Shown one piece after another: positions 11,597 through 22,366 of a stretch of 64,000 bases of DNA. The translations under genes and the position numbers were made by a program. The number at the start of each line of letters is the position of its first letter. Position 1 is the first letter of the stretch. The stretch covers positions 4,278,001-4,342,000 of the forward strand of contig JAJTTP010000001.1 of NCBI GenBank assembly GCA_023313575.1. The letters run 5' to 3'. Under the pieces are notes generated by a model. The model had not been told where the DNA came from. It was given only the letters and a program-made list of their open reading frames with translations, and ran no database searches. The stretch is from Eutypella sp. D-1. Its lineage: Eukaryota; Ascomycota; Sordariomycetes; Xylariales; Diatrypaceae.

Positions 11597-12054
11597 TATG
11601 TTGCTTTCCGAGCTGTTTTGGCTTCTGAGGATCCGCGTGTTGATTATCAGGTATAATGATGTTAATGATATCACGGATATTGTGTTAGGGGATTTAAAGC
11701 GAATGTAGGCTATACGAGGTTGGATGTTCTAACGATGGAAATCGAGGTGCCGAATTCGAAAAAATAATCTGTTGAGGTTTCATCTAGTTTGACAGACATC
11801 CTCTGTTCATGTTATACGAAGTATGTGATATACAGACTGGCCAAAAGAAACAACATTATCGACTAGCAAGAGCGACTGGCGAGCATGTGTTTTGCACGTT
11901 CCAGGGTAACCCCTTCGCCTACAATATCCTGTGTTGTAAGGAAAGGCCGACCCAAATAGTAGAGAGCTTGTTAGTGATATCGCCAAAATCTCCCATACTG
12001 AGAGGTCATTATGATCATCATCTTAATAATGCATCGCCCGTGTATCAACAAGAC
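11597..12054. other. Spacer between unknown gene (5') and ELP4 (3')
   Basis: AT-richer 458 bp holding the promoter of the 329-aa gene and the ELP4 3' region. I see no further gene or recognisable site. Confidence 0.5.
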
Positions 12055-13359
12055 TCAGAATTCCATGCTCTTCTTCGACGCCTTGTCCCCCGCCTCCTTC
12101 CGCTCCGTCTCGTCGTCTCCCAGCACAGGCGGTAGACTGAAGGGCCTGATAACGAGCCCCCTGGAGCGACTGACAGAGAATGACTGGTCCTCCCGCGCAG
12201 CGTGCGCCTCGTGTGAGCCACCGCCCTTCTCGTCAAACACGGGTAGCGCGTGTACCTTGAGCAGACCTTGGGTCTTCTGCTGGTCGTCTGCTGCCGCTCC
12301 GGCGGAGGAGGACTTCGGCGACGGTGGGGGTGCGTGGTGCGCGAGTAGTGCAGAATCGGCGCGTAGCGGTACAAGTTCGAGTATGCCGTCGCTCAGGAGC
12401 TCCATCCAGCGGGTGAGGCCTGTGGACCGCGGGAACAGGGCTAGCGGCAGAGTGACGAGCGCCGTGAGGCGCGCGGCGTAGCGTCGCAACAGCGCCCGCA
12501 GCGCGTGCAAGAACTGCAGAACCTCTTCGGGCCGGCACGCGGATCCGGTATACGACGTCGGCGACAGGAGGTTGGGGACCACGACGCGATGGATCGAGTC
12601 CGGTGGGGAGCTGGCTAGCTTTGCGCCTAGGTCTCGGATGAAAGCCTTGAAAGGCGACGGCGTTGGGTGCTCTCCCGCCGTCGCTCCTGACCGGGGAGTA
12701 GCCGCACTCGACGGTGGGCTCATTGAGGGGTGGAATGCGATGCGCCCCTTGATGTCACCTGAGGCGAGCCTTTTGGTGAGATCGAAAGAATGACAGAACG
12801 TCGCCTGCGAAGCGGAGCCATTAAGGCCTTGTCTTTGCGGGACTTCTCTGGCTGCAGTAATCAACCGGTCGGTTAGAAAGACTATAGACAAGGGCACAAA
12901 AAACACTCAGGGAAATGGCATACTTCTAGGGGCCCCCATGGTCTCGTACCGCCAGGCGATCTTCATCTTCTCGCCGGCAGCCGGAGCCCCTGACGACTTA
13001 CCAGACGAAGAGGTCTTGGCATTGGTCGAGAGGCCCGGGAGATCGGCCTTCCACCCCTCGTGGAGGCCGAGCACGTGAACTTGGTGACCCTGTACAAGAC
13101 CCTCGGCGGCGTAGTAGCGTAGAAGCACACCGGAAAAATCAGTGGTACCATGCTCCTCGATCAGAAGGGAAGAGCCCAGCGGCAATCCCGCATGGCCAGC
13201 GAGTAAATTATCCAGGGACGGCGTCCCCGTGGACGTGGTTGGCCGGCTATCGTGAGGTGAGGGCCGCACACCCGGTATAGGGGCATTATCGGTCTTAGGA
13301 GCAGCCGCCTGGGATGCGGACGAGGTGCTGATCACCGCATTCCTTTTTCTGAAGGACAT
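12055..13359 (-). CDS. ELP4: Elongator complex protein 4
   Basis: Exons 13359-12924 and 12851-12055 (72-nt intron, GTATGC...CTGCAG) give 410 residues. Elp4 forms, with Elp5 and Elp6, the RecA-like accessory ring of Elongator, which modifies wobble uridines of tRNAs (mcm5/ncm5). PAXNEB-family landmarks seen in order: an N-terminal Ser/Pro-rich leader, GIPSL-type TGTPSLDNLLAGHAGLPLGS, the IEEHGTTDFSGVLLRYYAAEG helix, the MKIAWRYE motif just before the intron and FCHSFDLTKRL just after it. The IRDLGAKLASSPPDSIHRVVVPNL core and the LKVHALPVFDEKGGG strand near the C-terminus complete the set. The Walker-like loop lacks a proper GKT, as expected for this non-ATPase paralogue. It sits divergently from RPB8. 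Confidence 0.93.
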
Positions 13360-13984
13360 GATAGCGACATGGTTCAGGTCCGGGTGTCGTGGAATGATGA
13401 AAGGGGGATGGGAGAATAAAAATTCGGACGTTTAGGTGAGTGCCCCGCCATACAAAAAGTGCAAGATACATACATACTTATGACGATAGTGGGGGTTAAG
13501 CTACTAATTTTTTTTAGCTGGATAGACCATACAACGTAGATACTACAGGCACAGGCTGCCTATCTAGGTAGGTACCGTGCATAAGAGACTCCCGTAGATG
13601 CAAGTCTTAGCGCTTTGGCTAATCACTATGTACAGGGCCATGGTACCTGTGCTTGACCTACTATGTACTACCTACTACTCGTGGACCGTACCTAGTAGCT
13701 TAAATTTTACATCGCGCATTCTGGCATTCCACCCAACCTACGAGCCAAGCATCCCTGGAAGATCAACTTCATTCCCGTTTCCGCAAGCATCATCGAACCT
13801 AACCCGGAAACCTGGAAACCTGGAAATAAGGTGACCGCTTCCTTCCTTGGCCCACCAGCCGGTATCATTCTAAGATCGGTCGACCTTTCCTGTGCCTGCA
13901 TTGGCGACCCCCGAATAGACACGGACGACAAAGAAAAGAGGAAGAGGAAAAATAAAAAAATAAAAATAAACAAAAGTCCACACG
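13360..13984. promoter_or_regulatory. Shared divergent promoter region of ELP4 and RPB8
   Basis: The two genes point away from each other across 625 bp. The region includes TATCTAGGTAGGTACC (about 13561-13576) and CCGTACCTAGTAG (13687-13699), copies of the spacer motif family. A purine-rich A/G leader sits just before the RPB8 ATG. Specific transcription factor sites were not identified. Confidence 0.5.
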
Positions 13985-14547
13985 ATGTCGTCGGGCGACG
14001 CCCAGCTATTCGAGGACACCTTCACGGTGACGGACTACGACCAGTCCAAATATGACCGGGTGGCGCGGATCACGGGGGCGTCGACCGACAACCAGACCGA
14101 GATGAAGCTCGACATCAACATCGAGCTGTTCCCCTGCCACGTCGGCGAGACCCTGCAGGTCGTTCTGGCTACCAGCCTGTCGCTCGACGGTGGCGCCGGG
14201 AACCGTGGCGCTGACGGAGAGGAAGCCGACGGCGGCAACGAGTCCAAGGGCTGGCGCGACGTCCGCGGCGTCCCCGAGGAGTCCACCCTCGCCGATATGT
14301 ACGACTACGTCTGCCACGGCAAGATCTACAAGTTCGAGGACGGCAACGATGGCCAGACCATGTGAGTATAGCGCAGATAAGGCAGATCGAGAGGATTAGA
14401 GGGGGGCTTTGCTGACCAAGGGGGATAAACCAAAATTCTAGTCGGGCCTACGTGTCGTTCGGTGGACTCTTGATGATGCTGGAAGGTCCCTACAAGAAAT
14501 TAACGCCGTTACGCGTCGAGAACACCTATCTGCTAGTCAAGAAGTGA
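13985..14547 (+). CDS. RPB8: DNA-directed RNA polymerases I, II and III subunit RPABC3 (Rpb8)
   Basis: Exons 13985-14361 and 14442-14547 (80-nt intron, GTGAGT...TTCTAG) give 160 residues. Rpb8 is a shared OB-fold subunit of all three nuclear RNA polymerases. The N-terminal LFEDTFTVTDYDQSKYDRVARI strand set and the KLDINIELFP core are typical. After an acidic/Gly loop (residues about 65-80) the MYDYVCHGKIYKFED segment follows. Exon 2 encodes the highly conserved C-terminus (RAYVSFGGLLMMLEGPYKKL, then the LLVKK end). The splice joins QT-I-RAYVSFGG, as in homologues. The start is the ATG with a purine-rich leader and it gives the family length. Confidence 0.97.
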
Positions 14548-15221
14548 TGGATATATCTCGGCATATGAGCGACTGGCGATTACGATAATAAAAGCGACGA
14601 CACGCCCAAAAAACGCCCGATTCAATGCTTATCACGACGAGCCACGAACCGGCTACAGGATCGAGCTTCCTCTTTCCAAAAGGTACGAGGTTGATGGGCG
14701 CATGGGGTCTTTCGGGGCGAAAAAAAGGGAAGAGAAAATTAATTTTGATTCATGGAAGAAAAGGAAAAACAATGTAGACGACTTTTCCCCTTCTTCCTAT
14801 GTCTTTCGGTATCGGTATCGCCAAAGGCGCGACGACGCACGCGTATGGGCAAGCGCCGAGAGTCTTTCGTGCGCCCCCTCTCCATCTATTGGAAGAAAGA
14901 TGTTTGCTATTCTACCTTGTGTATCTCATAGGGCCCAATCATAGATGAGATGGATATGAGGAGAGAGAGAGAGAGAGAGAGAGAGAAGTCCAAAGGCACT
15001 GATAACCTAATCTATGCCGCGCCCCCCATTTGTGTGTACAATATGCGGCAGAACCTGTGATGGAGAGGAGAGTTACAGGCGGAGCAGGTTCCATGAATAC
15101 AGACATAAAAATTCCAAACACCACCCACACATTTGTTCTTCTCAAGGGGCTCCCCCTTATGTCCCCTGTGTCCATTCATTCCTTACATGCGTCCCTTTCT
15201 CTGCACCCGCCTCCTCCCAGC
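14548..15221. other. Convergent 3'-3' spacer between RPB8 and Nudix gene
   Basis: Both flanking genes end here. Apart from the (GA)13 tract and an A-rich stretch near 14720-14770, I see nothing. A cysteine-containing open frame over 15014-15250 has no family support. Confidence 0.5.
14961..14986. repeat. (GA)13 dinucleotide microsatellite
   Basis: A perfect GA run in the 3' flank between RPB8 and the Nudix gene. Confidence 0.9.
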
Positions 15222-16580
15222 TCAGGAGGCGGTGGTGGCGGTGGTGGTAGGAGCCTCGACCTGGTGCGGGCCGGGGAACGGCATCGGGCGGTGCATGCGG
15301 CGGACGATCTCGTCGAGGTGGGGTTCGTTGTCGCGAGTCAGGATGCCGTGGCGGACGAAGAAGTCGAGCACGACGAGGGCGCAGTTCGGCTTGAAGGCGC
15401 CGCGCGCGAGCTCCGTCTTGACCTCCTCGACGCCCATGAGCTCAAAACGCGCGACCTCGCCGTCCTTGGGCCGCGGCGCCGTCACCGTCCCTTCCCCGCC
15501 GCCACTGCTGCTTGCCGCAGGAAGCTCGAGCTCGTACACCCACTGCATCTCCGGGTAGATCTGACCCGTGGGCTCGCCGCCCGCCCGGTCGTCCGTCATG
15601 TAGATGTAGTTGAGGGTGCCGAGGGGGCGGAGCTGGGCGCGCATCAGGGCCTCCGGCAGGTCGGCCTCCTCGTCCGCCTCCCGCACGATGCACTCGAATG
15701 GGTCTTCGCCCGTCATCAGCCCGCCCGCCGCCGTGTTGTCCAGCATCCCCGGGTAAGTGGGCTTGTTGGCCGCGCGGCGGGCCACCCACATGCGCAGCTC
15801 CGATCCGTCCTGCACGTACGCCGTCATGTGCACCCCGTAGCGCGTCGTCCCCAGCAGCCCCATGCCGCTGCGCTCCACGCTGTAGATGACCTCTCGGTTA
15901 TCGGGGCCGTATACTGGGAACCGGTTGGTTTAGCGTCAGCTGTGCAGGCCATGATTACATACATCAAGTTTCAGCCGGATGGAGTAGGCGACCACGGGGT
16001 AGAAGAGCAAGTAATAGATAAAAAAAAAAAAAAAAAGTAGCAGCAGTGAGGTCTCTCCGACCACCAAACGTACCGGGCCACAGCTCGTCCCGCCAACCCC
16101 TGAGGCACTCGAAGGTGTCCTTCTCGCGCCAGTACCGCATGAGGGCGGCGACGGTGGCGGTGCGCGCGGCCTCGGTGGCGGCGCCGGCGCCGTCCTCGAA
16201 GGCGCGCACGGTGCGCCGCTCCCGGTCCACGTGCACGGGACCCCGGATCTCGGAGGGCGCGGCCACGAGCTCGTCGACCACCCGCTCTAGCATGTAGCCC
16301 AGCGGCCGCTCTTGCGCGCCCTCGCCCCCCCAGGTCAGCGTATACAGCTTCGACGCCAGCGCCGCGTGCGCCTCGGGCTCCGTGTCTTTGTAAGGGAAGC
16401 TTTTTTCACGTGGTTTGGTCAACATTGTTGAACCCCCTGTCAGTTGTTGTTTTTATCTGATAGGGGAAACGGACAAACAGGGTGGTTATAGCACATGATG
16501 CATGTTCTCTCTGTTAGGGGGTTAACTCACGAGTCTACCTCCTTCATGAGGTCGAGGTTGCTGAGCCGTGTCTCCGCCAT
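15222..16580 (-). CDS. DUF4743/Nudix hydrolase (YJR142W-like, thiamine-pyrophosphokinase-related)
   Basis: Exons 16580-16531, 16399-16074 and 15913-15222 give 355 residues. The protein starts MAETRLSNLDLMKEVDS and the first splice yields VDS-FPYKD, matching the DxVDxFPY start of the DUF4743 domain. The second gives LWPVYGPDNREVIYSVER. A Nudix box runs from GGLMTGEDPFE to READEEADL (about residues 185-207). It keeps the G-x5-E-x7-RE-x2-EE spacing, but the usual Gly before the last hydrophobic residue is Asp. Family members hydrolyse oxidised thiamine diphosphate analogues or related nucleoside-diphosphate compounds; the substrate here is not shown by sequence. The first intron's acceptor (GTGAAAAAAG) is purine-rich. 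A CTGACAG acceptor 33 nt upstream shifts the frame into a stop. Intron 2 carries a 17-nt T-run on the coding strand. Confidence 0.9.
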
Positions 16581-18102
16581 CTTGCTTAGAGATATCGTGT
16601 ACTTTTATTTTAAATGTTGCTTTTGGGGGGGGGCCTCTCTCTGGGTCACAATTACCGTTGGAATATTTCCCACCAGGGGTAGCATAGAAAAAGATTGGGG
16701 CTCCCCGTTGTTGCCAGCTTTTTTATAGTGTAAAACACAAACGCAAAAAAAAAGCTCCCAAGAAACTTGGAAGCCGATTTGCGGGCCCAGCCATACTTAA
16801 GTAACTATCTACTTACGACAATCCAAACTGGAACGGCAGTTCTATGGTGGGCTTCTTCTTTCTCCTTCTCGGAGCCTTAGAAGATGCCTTGCGCCCGCCC
16901 TCCTTTGCTTCGCGAAGAAACCTCCCCGGTTGAGTCAGTCTTGCCTTGTGACCCAGCCGGCTGCTTGCTTACTGCATACTTACCTAGTAAATAGACATAG
17001 TATGGCATCACGTATATCGGTGAGAGATCAGTATGCGCTCACGACTGCGAAAGTATATTATGTAGGTAGGTATATATCATGTACCGAACGAATTGGACAA
17101 GCAGGCAGGGATCTCTCCGGTTACATCACTGGGTACATAGGCGCCTGTCTAGACGAACAATTTCTACCCCTTCTCATGACAACGACATCATGACCACCGT
17201 CATCACAGCCTCTGCCGTGAGAGGATGTGTTACCACATGCACGGATTCAGTTCAATGTCTTGGGCTCTAGCGCCAGCCTGACTTCCAAAAATTTCCTCAG
17301 GGTTCAGTAAGTGAACATTAAGGGTTTCAGTTGAAAACTAGTATGAAAACTTCTTCGCCCGACATAAAGAAATCTGTCTTAACTTCAGACGCTGCATTTG
17401 TTGAAGAAGGTACTTAGGTAGGTAAAGCTAGACCTACATATCGATATGTAGTTATATACATTATGTCCCGCATTAGTGGGGCCTCTGGGCTTCTGGGCCT
17501 CCGAGATGCGGGCAGGTGGGGTCAAAGCCAGCCCTAGCTCTATGTACTTATACTTAGGTAGTCCCACCCCGGAGCTCATAGAAGCTTCCAAGACTCCCGT
17601 CTCCAGGGTTATTTGTGCATTTCATTTCTTTTACCTTCCAACTTTCACGACTGTACTGCGGCGGTGGTGGTGATAGTAGATCGGGTCTCCCAAAGCGAGA
17701 TACCTATGTGTGATATGTTCGCCATATACAACGAATCCCTTTCAACCACCCACCAAGGCTATTATCCCGCCTCGTCACGACATATATAAGCGACTATGAG
17801 AGCTTGAGAGGCTCACTCGGGTAAAAGACATACATACGAAACGATATCAGTCAATTCAATATCAATTCACTGGGATAGCTTCTGTTTTTCTCTTTCTTTT
17901 CGTCTAATTCTTTGACGAAGCATCTACGCATATTAGGTGCGTATTAGATAGACAAAGGACATATCACACAGATCGACCTGCAGCCTGCCAGCCAGACCCT
18001 TCTTTGGCTGAAAGAAACAAAGGCAAAACCAGACCATTCAAAAAGGATTTCTTAAAGGGGGAAAAAGAAAGAAAGAAAAAAAAAAAGAAAGAACTTCATC
18101 CA
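16581..18102. promoter_or_regulatory. Divergent promoter region of the Nudix gene and OPI10
   Basis: 1.5 kb separates two divergently transcribed genes. It contains several AGGTACTTAGGTAGGTA-type motifs (17409-17424, 17551-17560), a GTAGGTAGGTATATA at about 17062, and an A/G-rich leader directly before the OPI10 ATG. No coding region is supported. Confidence 0.45.
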
Positions 18103-18768
18103 ATGGCGGACGGGAACGCGCAGCAGCCCCTAATCGGCATCCTCCCCGCGGGCCAGCCGCTGATCACAGCGCCGACGTCGCAGCCGACGCCGATGAGCTT
18201 CCTGTACGCGATCGCGCGGACGACGACGCCCGCGAACCCGCGGCCCTTCGCCCACCTGGCCGTATTCCTGCTGCCGGGGGGTCCGCCCCTGCCCGACGGC
18301 GCCGCCGCCGCCATCTACGCCGCCACCAACTCCGCCGCCCTGCTGCGCGGCGACCCCGTCGAGCCCGCCTTCCGCTTCCTCGGCGGCATCGGCCCCGGAA
18401 AGGAGAGCGCCGTCTTCAAGCTCGCCGATCATCACCATACTAAGAATAATGGAAACGGGGGCGGAGAGGGCGAGGGTCTCGTTATCGGCGTCTCCCTCGA
18501 GCCTGCCGCCTCCGTCGCCGAGCGGATACAAGAGCAACAGCAACAGCAGGCGAACGGCGGGGCTGCACAACGGAGACAACAGCCCTCGACCCAGGTGCTG
18601 GCCCAGCGCATCATCCAGAACGCGTACAACTTCCTGTCGAGCTTCAGCGGGCAGGTGGGCGAGGGCGGCGTCGAGGTCGTGCCCCTGAAGGCCTTCCAGG
18701 AATGGTGGCGCAAGTTCGAGGGCCGCGTCCGCAGCGACCCCACCTTCCTCGAAAGGGAGCAGGACTGA
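18103..18768 (+). CDS. OPI10: Hikeshi/OPI10 family protein (DUF775)
   Basis: Single exon, 221 residues. The start is the ATG after the purine-rich leader (MADGNAQQPLIGILPAGQPL); the frame is open further upstream but has no better ATG. Hikeshi imports HSP70 into the nucleus under heat stress. The yeast orthologue Opi10 was found through inositol over-excretion. Visible landmarks: the N-terminal GILPAGQPLITAPTS strand, PMSFLYAIAR, FAHLAVFLLPG, the AFRFLGGIGPGKESAVFKL core, and a C-terminal helical region LAQRIIQNAYNFLSSFSGQ ending in WWRKFEGRVRSDPTFLE. A Gln-rich, low-complexity insert (EQQQQQANGG) separates the N-terminal beta domain from the C-terminal helices. Length is close to the family. 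Confidence 0.92.
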   Translation: MADGNAQQPLIGILPAGQPLITAPTSQPTPMSFLYAIARTTTPANPRPFAHLAVFLLPGGPPLPDGAAAAIYAATNSAALLRGDPVEPAFRFLGGIGPGKESAVFKLADHHHTKNNGNGGGEGEGLVIGVSLEPAASVAERIQEQQQQQANGGAAQRRQQPSTQVLAQRIIQNAYNFLSSFSGQVGEGGVEVVPLKAFQEWWRKFEGRVRSDPTFLEREQD

Positions 18769-19875
18769 AAAACGGCTGAATTTGCGATACACATCACATC
18801 AACTTTGGGGTGGAGAGTAGGAAAGGGGGCAGCCCAGCCATGCCATGTTCATGTCTGCTTGCTCGACCGTATATCGACGATCTGCGGTCCCATCCCCCCC
18901 ATCCATGCGGACGTGACCTCCGAGGTGCGATCGTCTTTCAGGATTACGTAGAACCGTCATCTTTACGATTGGGCTGCTAAGGGCTTACGCGTGAGCTATA
19001 TCACGAATATAGAAGCACAGCTACCGGCTGGGCGATCGGGAGGTGAGTCGCGAACCTGATCTGCGGTCAGCGCCCAAATGAATATTCAGAAGTTGGGCTG
19101 TCCGCCGGCTGAAAAAGGGTTCCGACCAACACGGGTCCGTTTCGTAGTCAAATGGCGGATCATGACACAAACTCATCAGCTATATACACTTCAGCTACTA
19201 TATCTACCTGCCAGAGTAGGACAGTTCATATGTTAGATGACTTTTCATCGAATTAGATATATGGGTGGTAGTATATAGCTCCGAGTTACGAATAGAATCA
19301 AAAAGGGGTTAGAATTTATACGAAGTCCGATGTAAAGTCATTTAACCGTATCACAAGAAAATGATCATCAAATGGCAAGTTGGTTGTCAAGACGGAGGGC
19401 AAGACGGAGGCACTGTAGCGTCGAGTGAAGAATCTTGATAGAAGATGTATTAGAATACGATCTCTCTATAGGCACTGTATGCCGCCGTCAAGGATTATTA
19501 ACGTCTTGTCTAACCAGGGGCCATTTGAAATTCGTCTCCGTTCGGTAGTCTGGCAGTGACATCTTCATGCAGTAATCACTGTAGGACGTTCAGATCGTCA
19601 ATTCATTTCGCGTATCTGCATGTATTCTTAGCCGTATATAGCACTTAATTCGTGGGTATGCAGACATCCTCAGCTCTACGGCCATTTTTGAATCCCCATT
19701 AATTCTCTTCTAGGGCAGTGGAAGGCGCCACGCGTCTGATTCGGAAGGTATGCTCGTTCATAGTCTCGTGCTATACTTCCTGCCCGCTCTACCTATAACT
19801 CATCAGTGAAAAGCTCGGTGCCTACGATACAATCCTGTCTCTACTAAAAAGGGGTAGCGAAAGAGGGCGCTGCTC
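18769..19875. other. Convergent spacer between OPI10 and NAD(P)HX dehydratase
   Basis: 1.1 kb lying between two 3' ends, AT-richer than the exons and with no open frame of coding character. Nothing recognisable. Confidence 0.5.
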
Positions 19876-21201
19876 TTACTCCCAGTCGCCCTCGGGCTCG
19901 CCGAGGATATTCTGGAACGCGACGTGGACCTGCTCGGTCAGATCACTGGCCTGCAGAGAGCGGCCGTACTTCTCGAAGGCCAGGCGCGAGCATTCCTACG
20001 CGGGCGTAGTTAGGGAAGAGGTCAGCCAGCGATCACGACAGATAAGTAGAACAAAAAAGAGAAAGAAGAAGAGGAAGACTGTGATATATGCTCACCCTTG
20101 TGATGGCAGCACCGCCGAAGGCCGCGAGGCCGAGCGTCTCCTCCTGGCGCAGCGCGCCGCCGTGATCCCAGAGGCCGTCGGCGTAGGCCTTGCGCCAGGC
20201 GAGCATGGTGGCGATGGAGCCAGTGAGGGTGTCGCCTTGGCCACCGCTGCGTTTGAGGCCGCCGCGCAGGTCAACCGTGTACGTGGTGCGGCCGTCGGAG
20301 ATGTAGTCATGGCGGCCCTTCTGGATGATGGTGACGCCATCGAGGGCTCTGGAAAGGGCCTCAACGCGCGCCGTCGGACTCTTCTTGTCGCCGTCGCCAT
20401 CGTCTTCATCCGGCTTGATACCGTCCCACAGCCGCCCGAACTCCACCACATTGGGCGTAAGCACGACCTCGCGCCAGCCGGAGACGAGCGCGGGCTTGTG
20501 CGTCACGAGGGCCAGGGCGTCGGCGTCCATGACGACGGGCATGCGGCGCTCCCGCGCCGCCGCCAGCACCCGCGCCACCGTCTCGTGCATCAGCGGGTCC
20601 CGCCCGAGGCCCGGGCCCACCACCAACACGTGTAGTCGCGGCAGCATGTCGATGATGGCGCGCGAGACCCGCGCCGGGTCCGTGTCTGTGTTCGCCTCCT
20701 GCCCCCGCTCCGGCGACTGCCGCATCAGCGGGTGCACCATCAGGTTCGGGCTGTACGTCTTGATCACCGCGGCGGCGGCGGGCGTGCATATGACGTGGGA
20801 CTTTTTTGGGGGTGTTTTCCCCGCGGATGGCCGGGCAAGTCGTCAGTATAGAGAGCAACGGAGAAAGGGAGCCTTGTTAGGTGGTAGTGGCCTGTATAAT
20901 TTACGCACCATGTCGCACCCGAGCTTCGCGCTTGCTATGGCGGAGAAGTAGGGGGCGCCCGTGTAGTCCTCGCTACCGCCGATGACGGCGACGCGGCCGA
21001 GTTGGCCTAAGCAGATATCATCAGCCCCATATACGTACTTGCTCCCCCCCACCCCCGCCTTTCTATTCTTTTTCCAAGGATCCGTTCAGAAGTGGCCGTG
21101 CCCATACCTTTATGGAACTTCTCCAGCATGGGCGGCACCATCTGGCGCACCTTACCCAGGATCTCTCGCGTAGCCGCCGACATTTCCGGCTGTGCACTCA
21201 T
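19876..21201 (-). CDS. NNR2: ATP-dependent (S)-NAD(P)H-hydrate dehydratase (YKL151C/CARKD/NAXD)
   Basis: Exons 21201-21108, 21006-20909, 20800-20096 and 19995-19876 keep one frame (338 residues). The enzyme repairs hydrated NADH/NADPH using ATP (ADP in bacteria), working with the epimerase. It has a ribokinase-like fold. Seen: [20 protein letters not shown] at the start, [24 protein letters not shown], the [10 protein letters not shown] loop, [19 protein letters not shown], and the nucleotide-binding/catalytic [12 protein letters not shown] motif including its Asp. The C-terminus is [18 protein letters not shown], ending GDWE. The usual N-terminal organelle extension is absent if the ATG at 21201 is used; the frame is open upstream to 21249. 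Intron 2 ends in a purine-rich CAAAAAAG acceptor. Confidence 0.93.
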
Positions 21202-22366
21202 GTCTCTCGATCTGGATGTGCGTGAACAAAGCCCCGGTTGGGAATACAACTACCATAACAACTATCCACACCCTCGCCAGTTGCAATCCGATGTCCTACT
21301 TTATTGCTCGCAGGGAGCCTTCGGATGCTGCATATGTAATACTAAGAGAATGATTTAGTCGGATAGCGGGGTGCTTGTAGCTGTTAACTTAATTTGTTAA
21401 ACACTCTCAACGGCTGGGAAATTCGGGCGTTCCCGCAAAAATCACCTCGTCCGCTTTATTGAAATCAAGATTAGGGAAATAAGTGATGATGCAAGGAATT
21501 GGAATCGCTTCAATATTTTGTGAGATCCGAGGAGGTGTCCACGGGTGTGTGTGGTGAAGAGATGTGTAATTTGTCGAGGTCTATGATGTTTAGATACCAT
21601 GATGTCACAATGCCGAAACCTGAGCTTTCCGTACCTGACCCTGTACCTGGCCCAGTTACCACCTGGGGAGACAGGCACTGTACACAATTAGGGAATATAA
21701 TATCTTTATATAATCGTGTTGGTTTGCCCGAATCCTAGTAAGTATGATTACTAGCCGTATAATATACCTTTCGAACCTGCCGACGCGCTCAGCACTCGCT
21801 GAACACCTCGAGCACACATTGAGAGACATGCACTTTCACGACAGGCACAGCAACAACGTAGTTAGTTAAAAGAATTATTCTTCAAAAATAAAAGGACTTC
21901 AGGTTAATTCGAATAATCAGGTATCATGCTTCGGAACGCGTAATAGAATTATGATTATCCAACTTTTAATTACTGTTTATTCGGATTTTAGGGTTTTCAT
22001 CAACTTGGAGTATCGCTGTGTATTTGGACACCATCCGCTGTCTTCTAAGGACCTTCCAAGGCATAATACATAGCATATCTACTCACCAACGAAACGGGAC
22101 GTAACAGTTTATATGTCGAGTCACACGGAAGTAGGTCTTGTCAACCCGATCAGAATGAACAAAAGGAATCGAGTGCTCTTGAGTTTTTTTGGCTCTATTT
22201 TTACAAGGGCTAAACCAGGGGTATTTTCCCCCGTATCAACCCGCTTCTTCACTAGTTAGCACCCCTTCCACGCTCATATCCTCTCCTACAAGAAACAAGA
22301 TCCTATCCACCACCTCAGGCCATGCAGGTATAGACAGTTTCCCCAGATTTTCCCCTAACCAATAAC
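21202..22366. other. Spacer between NAD(P)HX dehydratase (5') and ATP1 (3')
   Basis: AT-rich 1.16 kb. It carries the promoter of the dehydratase on its left and the ATP1 3' flank on its right. No gene, tRNA or repeat is recognised. Confidence 0.5.

Noticed and set aside
15030..16040. A 336-codon plus-strand open frame across the Nudix gene
   Set aside because: It is antisense to Nudix exon 3 and intron 2, its composition is Arg/His/Val shadow type, and it ends in the intron A-run.
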